A stretch of DNA of 5,197 nt from Rhodothermales bacterium (GTDB taxonomy: Bacteria; Bacteroidota; Rhodothermia; Rhodothermales; VXPQ01). The notes under the pieces were generated by a model, which worked only from the letters and a program-made list of their open reading frames with translations, had not been told where the DNA came from and did not search any database. How positions within the stretch are numbered: the stretch's first letter is position 1; the number at the start of each line of letters is the position of its first letter. The position numbers and the translations under genes were made by a program. Of this stretch, positions 1 through 5,197 are shown piece by piece. Location of the stretch: assembly GCA_028283985.1 (NCBI GenBank), contig JANQSQ010000161.1:1-5197 (forward strand), in the 5' to 3' direction.

Positions 1-842
1 CGCTGATACGCGACAGACTCCGCTACGGCCTGCCCCACCCAGACCTGCTGCTGATCCGTGAGCTTGTTCCAGGTATGCGTGCCGATGAGCAGGACATCCG
101 GTGGCGCGGCATGCTCGTCAAGGGTATAATAGCGTGCCTGTTCGTAATGCCTGGAGCCATAAAAGTTGGGGGGATTATTCTCCGCACCGTCTACAACACC
201 TTGCTGAAGCGCCGTGTACAGCTCGCCATAGGCCATCGGCGTAGCATTCGCTCCGAGCATGTTGATGGTCTGGATCGAGAGGTTGCTGCGCATCACGCGA
301 ATCTTCAGCCCGCTCAGATCCTCAGGGGTTTCAACGGGTCGGTCATGGATGTAAAAGCTGCGAAAGCCGGCATCGTAATAACATAACCCGCGGATTCTGT
401 ACGGTTCGCCTTGCAGCAGGATATCCCGCCCGGTATCGCCTTCCAGGGTTTCCCAAAGATGCGCCTGATCCCGAAACAGATAAGGCAAACTGTAGACCCC
501 CATCGCCGGTACGAAATTCTCAATCACGCTCGAGGCCACTTTGGCCATATCGAGGGTGCCGAGTTGCAGCAGCTCCACCGATTCGCGCTCGTTACCAAGC
601 TGGCCGCTCGGATATATCTTCACCTGCATGGTCCCATTGGAAAGCTCCTGCAGGCGGTCTCCCATATAGGCCATTCCCTGGTGCACCGGGTGCGTCGCAT
701 CCAGGATATGCGCCAAACGTAACTCCATGACGTTTTGCTGCTCGCGGCAACCGATGCCGGACAGCAGAAAGAACCCCGCCACCCCGAGAATCTTCAGAAA
801 ATCCACGTATCCGGAATATGTGGTCTTCATCCAGCGGGCCAT
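1..842 (-). CDS. dctP: TRAP transporter substrate-binding protein, DctP family (3' end outside window)
   Basis: This is the periplasmic solute receptor of a tripartite ATP-independent (TRAP) transporter; it binds a carboxylated substrate and hands it to DctQ/DctM membrane subunits, which would lie beyond the left edge. The frame is open for 280 codons and runs off the window; DctP proteins are usually near 330 residues, so about 50 C-terminal residues are missing. Residues 16-32 form a hydrophobic stretch ending in LLSGIGC, a lipoprotein-like signal with Cys32, although Gly at -3 departs from the usual lipobox. Family hallmarks follow: YPSGQLGNERE (77-87), LSGLKIRVMRS (176-186, with the carboxylate-binding Arg182) and MLGANATPMAYGELYTALQQ (195-214) followed by GVVDGAENN (215-223). 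An ATG at 842 and another in frame at 830 are possible starts. Only 842 has an upstream AAGGAG, and that lies 14 bases away. Its place behind lyase, SDR and KdgF genes suggests a uronate-type ligand (inference). The family call is firm; the ligand is not. Confidence 0.9.
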   Translation of the reverse strand, partial: MARWMKTTYSGYVDFLKILGVAGFFLLSGIGCREQQNVMELRLAHILDATHPVHQGMAYMGDRLQELSNGTMQVKIYPSGQLGNERESVELLQLGTLDMAKVASSVIENFVPAMGVYSLPYLFRDQAHLWETLEGDTGRDILLQGEPYRIRGLCYYDAGFRSFYIHDRPVETPEDLSGLKIRVMRSNLSIQTINMLGANATPMAYGELYTALQQGVVDGAENNPPNFYGSRHYEQARYYTLDEHAAPPDVLLIGTHTWNKLTDQQQVWVGQAVAESVAYQ

Positions 843-848
843 GTCGCG

Positions 849-862
849 AAGGAGTGCTCCTT
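849..862 (-). promoter_or_regulatory. Ribosome-binding site of dctP inside a small dyad
   Basis: On the minus strand the only Shine-Dalgarno-like sequence ahead of dctP is AAGGAG, which is immediately part of the dyad AAGGAG-CA-CTCCTT. The distance from AAGGAG to the ATG at 842 is 14 bases, longer than the usual 5-9. The complementary CTCCTT could mask the site, though the two-base centre permits only a short hairpin (about five pairs with a four-base loop). Whether it acts as a translational control or is chance is unknown. Confidence 0.3.
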
Positions 863-922
863 GTGCCGTTAATATCAAGGGGTACCCACGTCGAATCAGA
901 GAGGAGATGTGATTATCGGCGT

Positions 923-1282
923 CTATGCGCTCTCAAGAAAACTCTCGCGAGCAGGCGTGAACACATCGATCAGGCATCCCTCTTCCAAAGCAAGGGCCCC
1001 GTGCTGAACTTCGGGTGGAATAAAAAAGCAGTCTCCTTTTTTGAGCACTTCTTTCTTTCCATCGATTCGGACCTCGAAAGAGCCGGATTCGACATAGGTA
1101 ACCTGGCGATGCGGGTGATTATGCAGTACGCCCACCGCACCCTCTTCAAAACGCACCCGTACAAGCATGAGCCGGTCATCATACCCCAGAATCTGCCGGG
1201 TAATCCCTTCATCCGGGGATTCCCATGTGACATCGTCGCTTTTGATAAAAAGACGGTTTGCCGGGGTACTCGAATCCATCAT
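923..1282 (-). CDS. kdgF: KdgF-type cupin, unsaturated uronate ring-opening protein
   Basis: This 119-residue single-domain cupin matches the KdgF family, which converts cyclic 4,5-unsaturated uronate monomers released by pectate or alginate lyases into the linear ketone (DKI or DEH) in the cytoplasm. The first cupin motif is HNHPHRQ (54-60), giving likely metal ligands His54, His56 and Gln60, and the second supplies His94 in PPEVQHG (89-95). The C-terminal DVFTPAR (106-112) is the conserved KdgF signature D-x-F-x-P-x-R that carries the catalytic Asp and a substrate-binding Arg. Length agrees with the family (about 110 residues), and there is no signal peptide. Two ATGs stand in tandem at 1282 and 1279; no Shine-Dalgarno is visible ahead of either, so the first is chosen by convention. 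It sits 66 bases behind the SDR and 80 bases ahead of dctP in a same-strand run. A generic small cupin is the alternative, but the C-terminal signature makes KdgF clearly better. Confidence 0.87.
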   Translation of the reverse strand: MMDSSTPANRLFIKSDDVTWESPDEGITRQILGYDDRLMLVRVRFEEGAVGVLHNHPHRQVTYVESGSFEVRIDGKKEVLKKGDCFFIPPEVQHGALALEEGCLIDVFTPARESFLESA

Positions 1283-1348
1283 GTAAAGAGGTTTCGTATG
1301 TGTATCAACGTAGTTAAAGGCTCATAAACGAAATCCAAAGAGGTCCGG

Positions 1349-2107
1349 TCAGATGAAATACAGCCCGCCATTGATCTCCACCGATTCGCCGTTGATATAC
1401 GCAGAGGCATCGGAGGCCAGAAAGACGACTGCATTGGCCACATCCGCCGCCTCGCCTTCACGCCCCACGGCCGTCTTTGCGGCCACGGTTTTACGAACCG
1501 CATCGGGCGTAAACGTATCGTGAAACGTGGTATTGATCAGCCCCGGGGAAACACAATTGGCCCTGATTTTACGAGGACTCAATTCCTTGGCCAACCCCCG
1601 CGTCATGGTGAGTACGCCGCCTTTCGACGTGGCATAGGCTATCGACCCGCCGCCGCCGCCGTCCCGCGCAGCCAATGACGACAGGTTGACAATAGATCCC
1701 CCGTCAGGCATGTAGGGTAACGTCGCCTTCGTCACCAGAAAAACACTCTTCAGGTTCACCGCCATCACCTCGTCCCAGAACGCTTCATCCATCTCAAGCA
1801 CTTTCTTCCGGGCAATCAAACCGCCTGCATTATTCACGAGAATATGAATAGGGTTGCCCAAGGCGTTTGCGGTCTCTGTGACAAGGCGCTCAGCATCAGC
1901 GGCTTGGGAAACATCGGCTTGAATGGCTACCGCCTGGCCACCTTGCTGCACGATCGTCGCAACGGTAGCCTCCGCTTCGTCCTTGCTGGACCGGTAATTG
2001 ACCGCAACAGAAACTCCGCTTTCGGCAAGTTTGCATGCAATAGCCCTTCCGATATCGCGTCCCCCACCGGTTACAATGGCTACTTTGCCGTTCAGATCAC
2101 CGTACAT
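1349..2107 (-). CDS. Short-chain dehydrogenase/reductase, probable DEH reductase
   Basis: This is a classical SDR of 252 residues, the normal length. The Rossmann cofactor loop is TGGGRDIG (13-20), NNAG is at 92-95, and the catalytic set is Asn118, Ser144, Tyr158 and Lys162 (YATSK). The segment ending the second strand, NYRSS (37-41), places Arg39 where many NADP(H)-using SDRs carry a basic residue, so NADPH preference is plausible. PG at 188-189 and the C-terminal INGESVEINGG are also typical. Standing between an alginate lyase and kdgF, it most likely reduces 4-deoxy-L-erythro-5-hexoseulose uronate (DEH) to 2-keto-3-deoxy-D-gluconate; that substrate is inferred from context, since FabG-like and sugar-alcohol dehydrogenases share all these motifs. 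The start is well set: an ATG six bases behind GGAGG. A run of five glycines (150-154) between Ser144 and Tyr158 is unusual. The small frame at 2097-2162 ends inside its fourth codon, which suggests coupled translation. Confidence 0.9.
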   Translation of the reverse strand: MYGDLNGKVAIVTGGGRDIGRAIACKLAESGVSVAVNYRSSKDEAEATVATIVQQGGQAVAIQADVSQAADAERLVTETANALGNPIHILVNNAGGLIARKKVLEMDEAFWDEVMAVNLKSVFLVTKATLPYMPDGGSIVNLSSLAARDGGGGGSIAYATSKGGVLTMTRGLAKELSPRKIRANCVSPGLINTTFHDTFTPDAVRKTVAAKTAVGREGEAADVANAVVFLASDASAYINGESVEINGGLYFI

Positions 2108-2162
2108 GAAACACCTCCCTCCTTATCCGCAAGACATCATAGCATCTACCCTTTTGGCGCAT
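2097..2162 (-). CDS. Possible 21-residue leader peptide overlapping the SDR start
   Basis: A small reading frame starts at an ATG preceded by a perfect AGGAGG (2168-2173) with a five-base spacer and encodes 21 residues rich in Arg (MRQKGRCYDV, then LRIRREVFHVR). Its TGA lies within the third and fourth codons of the SDR, so a ribosome ending here would be positioned on the SDR start region and its own Shine-Dalgarno, the arrangement expected for translational coupling. The peptide itself matches no family I know. It may be a translated leader, or the surviving start of a gene that once lay between the lyase and the SDR and was deleted. Evidence is limited to the site, spacing and overlap. Confidence 0.35.
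   Translation of the reverse strand: MRQKGRCYDVLRIRREVFHVR
2114..2124 (-). promoter_or_regulatory. Double Shine-Dalgarno sequence of the SDR gene
   Basis: Minus-strand AAGGAGGGAGG holds two overlapping anti-16S matches, AAGGAGG and GGAGG. The second ends six bases before the ATG at 2107, an ideal spacing that fixes the start of the SDR. It is much stronger than anything before the lyase or kdgF genes, hinting that the SDR is translated at a higher rate than its neighbours. Confidence 0.75.
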
Positions 2163-2224
2163 AATTACCTCCTGATATTGTTTGCAACGGAAACGACTGG
2201 GTGAAACAGAGGGTTGTCAATGTG

Positions 2225-4432
2225 TTATTCATCCGATGGCTCGGCGGATTCATCCATGAACTCCACCTTGAAGTTGCCCGTCCACACGTAGGTGTTTCCA
2301 TCAAAAGAAACATTGTGCTCTGTCGTCTCGGACGGTGGCCCATTGTTCACCATCACGCGCCAGAAAAGACCATCCTGGCCTTCAATCTCGATGACACTGG
2401 CCTGGTCGTTATGTCCTATCACGCGTACCTCACCAATCCGGGGGCGAGCCTGTAGAGACCGTTCCCGGGCCTCATTGAAATATCCGTGCGGCTCGATGAC
2501 GGAAGCGAACAGATGATCCTGGCCATGCTGCCGTATGATCAGCATGGGCTCGGTCCGCAGATTGAAGCTTGGGTCGTTGGCGCCTATGCGCCCTAAAAGC
2601 ACCTCCGTGCCGGGCATCCCCGCCGAGATGATGGAGTAGTACCTATGACCGTCCAGCCAGGTAAAGCGGATGGTTTCGTCGGTTGCGGCGCGGGCAGTCT
2701 CCCAGATGTGCTGATACCCGGCATCTCCGCCGAGAGGCTGGAGCATCCCGGCATGTGTCTGGTAATCGAAACTGGACGTGATCGGTTGACCTGAGTAATG
2801 AAACGGATAATCGTACTGGTGCATCTCGTCGCTTTCCAACCGGAAAAGATCGACAACGACCGGGTACGGCAACCTGTCCTGCTTAATCAGCAGCATCGTA
2901 CGCTGCATCCCGACCCCCTCGTAATGCGTGTCGGCGCGCGCGCTCATTACTTTCACCTGCGCTCCCTCGCCATCGAAAAAATGGCGCTGACCGGAAGTCG
3001 CCTCGGCGGCATCCTCGTCCCCAAGATTCTGCGTCAAGCCATCCACCGCTACCGTGTTATGTGCGACGGTCTGCATTGCATAGGAGTTGTTCTCGGGCAG
3101 GTAACGGCCTCCGAATTTAGGCTCGACATTGATCCACCGGCCAAAGCCATAGTCATTGATCACCTCACGCCCCTGATCAAAGAAGATGAAGTGCAACTTG
3201 TCAAAGTGGCCATGTCCGCCGCCGTGCACGCCATACTTCATCAGCAACATGGATTCATCCTGGCCCCCACCCATACGCAGAATGCCGAGTCCACCCTGTT
3301 CGCCGTCATGACCGTCGGTGAATTCGATCGATGGCCAGTTCATATCGGGAGGCGTATCCAAAGCGGCATAGTCACGGGCTACCTCCAGCCCCGAACCATT
3401 CAGGATCACCCGATTTTGAATCCGGGCAATGCCGAGCAAGCTTTCATCGGCGCCGTACTGGCCGTACGTCAATGCATTCGCGAGAATAACTTCCGGCGCC
3501 GCCACGTCCATAGTCCGGGAGGCATCGTTGATAGGGGGGAAAATGCCGTTGGGAAAAGCGGTCTGAACAGCCGAATAGTGAGCTTTGCGAAGAATCCGGT
3601 CACGGTAATCATAGATGCCTGCCTCGGGCTGCACGCGATGCACCGCCTCGGCAAAGTAAAAGAAGGGCATGAGCGCATAGCGGATATAATAAGGCCCTTC
3701 CATGTAATAGCCGTCGGGTGAAAAAAGCAGGTCGAGTTGCGCCAGAAAACCGCCCTCTCCGTCCAGTTCCGTACCATGCAACGCCTTGTCGACAAGCGTC
3801 TGGTCGCCCATCACGTACGCGATCATGCCGACGGCGGCTACGGCCCAGGTACCGTGGTTATGGATCCGGTTGAATTCCTCTTTATTACGTACGGAGAACC
3901 ATTCCGCCATCGGGCGAAAGATGTGGGCCTCGAAGCGCGCGCGTTCCTCCTCGGAAAGCCATTCGTAGACGCAATCGTACGCGATACTGGTATGGACCAG
4001 CCAGACTTCTTCATTGAGTGTCTGGTGAAATATCTTACCGGGTTTTTGATTCCGTGCAAGCGGGTGCGGGCCGAGAGTGGGATACAAAACGGCGTATTCC
4101 TCCAGCATATCCCGCACGAACGCCGCGTACTTCTCTTCCCCGGTAATACTATAGAGCAGCCCGGCGTATCGCATCTCCCGGTAGTTCTGCTTGTGCCGCT
4201 CGTGCTCATAGCCGCCCGCTTCGCCCGGTAGCGGCGCCTCTATGGGCTGCGAAAAAGCCGCTTCCAGCGTCTCTTGGGCCAGTGCAACGGCATTGTCGAG
4301 CAATTCGTACTGGCCCAGCGCATCCCGTATTTCGGCGGCTTCTTCCTGGTTAATAAAGATACCTGCATGTTGCGCTGTGCCATGCTCGACGACGAACAAA
4401 AGGAACAGGCCAACGAGAAAAAATCGATGCAT
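2225..4432 (-). CDS. PL17-type alginate lyase (exolytic oligoalginate lyase), exported
   Basis: This 735-residue enzyme resembles polysaccharide lyase family 17, which releases unsaturated uronate monomers from alginate oligomers by beta-elimination. Residues 1-20 are a signal peptide (MHRFF, hydrophobic core, GTA before Gln21) without a lipobox Cys, so it is periplasmic or secreted. An alpha-helical alginate-lyase domain (about 30-340) has NHG (192-194) and DGYYMEGPYYIRYAL (240-254) with the candidate catalytic Tyr cluster 248/249/252. A heparinase II/III-like beta domain (about 380-735) has GGGHGHFDKLH (404-414), NDYGFGRW (426-433), RYLPENNSY (443-451) and AHNTV (457-461). His409, Asp427 and His458 repeat the His-Asp-His spacing (18 and 31) that I recall for the zinc site of Saccharophagus Alg17C, and His407, Arg432 and Tyr444 fall where its active-site residues would. 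A TTG at 4465 extends the frame by 11 residues but would bury the signal peptide, so the ATG at 4432 is chosen. It is first in the gene run. A heparin or other uronate lyase is the less likely alternative. Confidence 0.9.
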   Translation of the reverse strand: MHRFFLVGLFLLFVVEHGTAQHAGIFINQEEAAEIRDALGQYELLDNAVALAQETLEAAFSQPIEAPLPGEAGGYEHERHKQNYREMRYAGLLYSITGEEKYAAFVRDMLEEYAVLYPTLGPHPLARNQKPGKIFHQTLNEEVWLVHTSIAYDCVYEWLSEEERARFEAHIFRPMAEWFSVRNKEEFNRIHNHGTWAVAAVGMIAYVMGDQTLVDKALHGTELDGEGGFLAQLDLLFSPDGYYMEGPYYIRYALMPFFYFAEAVHRVQPEAGIYDYRDRILRKAHYSAVQTAFPNGIFPPINDASRTMDVAAPEVILANALTYGQYGADESLLGIARIQNRVILNGSGLEVARDYAALDTPPDMNWPSIEFTDGHDGEQGGLGILRMGGGQDESMLLMKYGVHGGGHGHFDKLHFIFFDQGREVINDYGFGRWINVEPKFGGRYLPENNSYAMQTVAHNTVAVDGLTQNLGDEDAAEATSGQRHFFDGEGAQVKVMSARADTHYEGVGMQRTMLLIKQDRLPYPVVVDLFRLESDEMHQYDYPFHYSGQPITSSFDYQTHAGMLQPLGGDAGYQHIWETARAATDETIRFTWLDGHRYYSIISAGMPGTEVLLGRIGANDPSFNLRTEPMLIIRQHGQDHLFASVIEPHGYFNEARERSLQARPRIGEVRVIGHNDQASVIEIEGQDGLFWRVMVNNGPPSETTEHNVSFDGNTYVWTGNFKVEFMDESAEPSDE

Positions 4433-4489
4433 TGTGGAGCAAGAGTGGTCGTACTGAGAAAACAAAATCTGATTCGGAAAGGGCAGTGA

Positions 4490-4525
4490 TATAGGATATT
4501 CTGATTAAGTCCGCGAAGTTCAGAG
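4490..4525 (+). repeat. Left terminal inverted repeat of the candidate element
   Basis: This arm pairs with 4716-4751. Identity is 9 of 9 at the outer end, 17 of 19 overall in the outer part, and 27 of 36 across the arm. Four of the mismatches (positions 10, 17, 20 and 30) would be G-U pairs in a plus-strand transcript. Confidence 0.65.
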
Positions 4526-4715
4526 GCTGAGAGAGGTACGCCTGGCAAGGAGTGACGAAGCAATGTGGCAGGCTCCACATAATGAGGAACGACACGGCCG
4601 GCGTGCTTCTCGCAGCCTCCCGAAGGGCGCTTCACGCCCGCACTGCCACGAATCCGCAGTGTTTCCACTAATTCCGACGATGCAGTTATAATATCTTGTA
4701 CGCACGAACGTGAAG

Positions 4716-4751
4716 CGCTGAGCGAAGCGGTTTTGATCAGAGTATCCTATA
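4716..4751 (-). repeat. Right terminal inverted repeat of the candidate element
   Basis: Read on the minus strand, this arm begins TATAGGATACTCTGATCAA and aligns without gaps to 4490-4525. It is followed outward by an AT-rich stretch (4751-4768) with no gene. Confidence 0.65.
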
Positions 4752-4853
4752 ATACATCATACATATTAACAAAGCCAACCTTTAGGGGGGCAAGGGAAAG
4801 AAAAAGCGCTCAGCAGTTCGTCGCGGGCCGCTTCGTCCTCGTTCCCTGCAATT
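4752..4853. other. Intergenic stretch with an open +1-frame tail behind the NusA-like fragment
   Basis: No independent gene is seen here. On the minus strand, a +1 shift at the stop codon of the NusA-like frame (TGA at 4856-4854) reads on for 29 more codons, from 4855 to a TAA at 4766. That stretch starts with the acidic, coding-like EIAGNEDEAARDELLSAF and ends with a less convincing Pro/Cys-rich tail. This suggests the downstream part of a frameshifted gene, though such a short open frame could occur by chance. No terminator hairpin followed by a T run is clear on either strand. Confidence 0.3.
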
Positions 4854-5132
4854 TCACGGCACGCGCGCGTCAATCTGGCGCCCCGACAGGCGCGAAGCCA
4901 GCCGGATATTGACGCCATTGCGGCCAACCACCTGGCCAATCTCATCGGCCTTGGCCACCACTTCTACTCGCGGCGGTTCTTCTCCCCCGGGAATTCTTGC
5001 GACAATAGGTTTCGCCGATGAAAAAACCTGCTCGAGCAAGCGATGAGGATCGCTGGAGTATCGTATCAAGAGGTGGTTCGGTTTGATTGGACAGATTTCG
5101 GCGGAATTTTCATATTTTTCTATCCGCTTCAT
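4854..5132 (-). CDS. NusA-like KH-domain fragment, possible pseudogene
   Basis: A 92-residue frame whose C-terminal half resembles the second KH domain of the transcription elongation/antitermination factor NusA: DEIGQVVGRNGVNIRLAS (63-80) contains the GxxG loop Gly70-Arg-Asn-Gly73, and RLSGRQIDARVP (81-92) parallels the usual LTGWEIDI ending. RYSSDPHRLLEQVFSSAKP (24-42) looks like the NusA linker that reads roughly W-DP-FI-NALSPAKV. Whole NusA proteins are 350-500 residues and also have an N-terminal RNA-polymerase-binding domain, an S1 domain and KH1; none of these is encoded upstream in any frame within the 65 remaining bases. The start is uncertain: an ATG at 5132 or a GTG at 5156, neither with a Shine-Dalgarno. 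A +1 shift at its stop reads on for 29 codons. It may be a decayed nusA copy or a small stand-alone KH RNA-binding protein. It has no evident link to the alginate genes. Confidence 0.55.
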   Translation of the reverse strand: MKRIEKYENSAEICPIKPNHLLIRYSSDPHRLLEQVFSSAKPIVARIPGGEEPPRVEVVAKADEIGQVVGRNGVNIRLASRLSGRQIDARVP

Positions 5133-5197
5133 CCAAGCACATTGTAGTGACTGCACACCCAGAAATTACCAACTCCCGGGATAGACTTAGAGAATAT

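Larger units (their letters stand above)
4490..4751. mobile_element. Candidate MITE-like element with imperfect terminal inverted repeats
   Basis: A 262-base noncoding block is bounded by inverted repeats. The outer 19 bases (TATAGGATATTCTGATTAA at 4490-4508, against the reverse complement of 4733-4751) match at 17 positions, and the match continues to about 36 bases with 27 identical. Both ends begin with TA, which would fit a TA target duplication as produced by IS630/mariner-type transposases. The inside has no credible gene but has small hairpins, at 4563-4580 (ATGTGG/CCACAT) and 4625-4639 (GGGCG/CGCCC). It has no transposase, so it would depend on one elsewhere. The left end is 57 bases from the lyase start codon, so the lyase promoter must lie in or very near the element. 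Copy number in the genome cannot be judged here; a large regulatory RNA hairpin or degraded intergenic repeat is the alternative. Confidence 0.5.

Noticed and set aside
818..1327. Open frame of 169 codons on the plus strand
   Set aside because: It is antisense to kdgF and shows no family resemblance; the minus-strand cupin explains the coding signal.
2215..2220. Perfect minus-strand TTGACA just behind the lyase stop, as a possible internal promoter
   Set aside because: At 17 bases spacing the -10 position reads GTCGTT, and no Bacteroidota-type TAnnTTTG follows.
2798..3721. Open frame of 307 codons on the plus strand
   Set aside because: It lies wholly antisense to the lyase, whose motifs are unmistakable, and its translation shows no recognisable domain.
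2225..4432. Heparin/heparan lyase instead of alginate lyase
   Set aside because: The C-terminal heparinase II/III-like fold is shared with PL17, but the DGYY-EGPYY motif, the His-Asp-His spacing and the KdgF/SDR neighbours favour alginate.
4433..4465. TTG start extending the lyase by 11 residues
   Set aside because: The next ATG gives a classical signal peptide; the extension would place polar residues before it and has no ribosome-binding site.
4240..4668. Minus-strand frame of 142 codons crossing the lyase start
   Set aside because: It overlaps the lyase N-terminus in another frame and the inverted-repeat element, and shows no domain.
4687..4692. Plus-strand TATAAT, with another at 4748-4753, as promoters
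   Set aside because: Neither has a convincing -35 partner, and no plus-strand gene lies downstream.

Overview
The window carries a compact catabolic gene set on the minus strand for breaking down a uronic-acid polysaccharide, most likely alginate. Transcription order, from right to left, is: an exported PL17-type alginate lyase (2225-4432), a short-chain dehydrogenase/reductase (1349-2107), a KdgF-type cupin (923-1282) and a TRAP-transporter substrate-binding protein that runs off the left edge (1-842). The intergenic gaps are about 117, 66 and 80 bases, all genes face the same way, and no terminator separates them, so an operon is likely.

A working model, inferred from families and gene order: the exolyase, sent out of the cytoplasm by a signal peptide, cuts alginate oligomers to unsaturated uronate monomers. 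The DctP-type protein captures these or similar monomers in the periplasm for TRAP import. KdgF helps open the unsaturated ring to the linear 4-deoxy-5-keto form (DEH). The SDR reduces DEH with NAD(P)H to 2-keto-3-deoxy-gluconate, which would enter the KDG kinase/aldolase route encoded elsewhere.

The stretch upstream of the lyase (4433-4853) has no convincing gene. It holds a candidate non-autonomous mobile element (MITE-like, 4490-4751) bounded by imperfect inverted repeats of about 36 bp (27 of 36 matching, 17 of 19 at the outer ends) that end in TA. Its left end lies only 57 bases from the lyase start codon. Beyond it, 4854-5132 encodes an orphan fragment resembling the second KH domain of NusA. 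Just past its stop codon the +1 frame stays open and acidic, so this may be a decayed nusA-like copy.

A further small feature is a 21-codon reading frame (2097-2162) with a perfect AGGAGG ribosome-binding site, which overlaps the SDR start and looks like a leader peptide or a remnant.

The organism is probably a marine or algae-associated Gram-negative bacterium of moderate GC content. Alginate lyase, KdgF, SDR and TRAP genes suit that habitat. A lipoprotein-like DctP and a NusA-like fragment do not fix the phylum. A Bacteroidota-related lineage such as Rhodothermia is possible, but the very strong Shine-Dalgarno sequences in front of the SDR and the small frame argue for caution.
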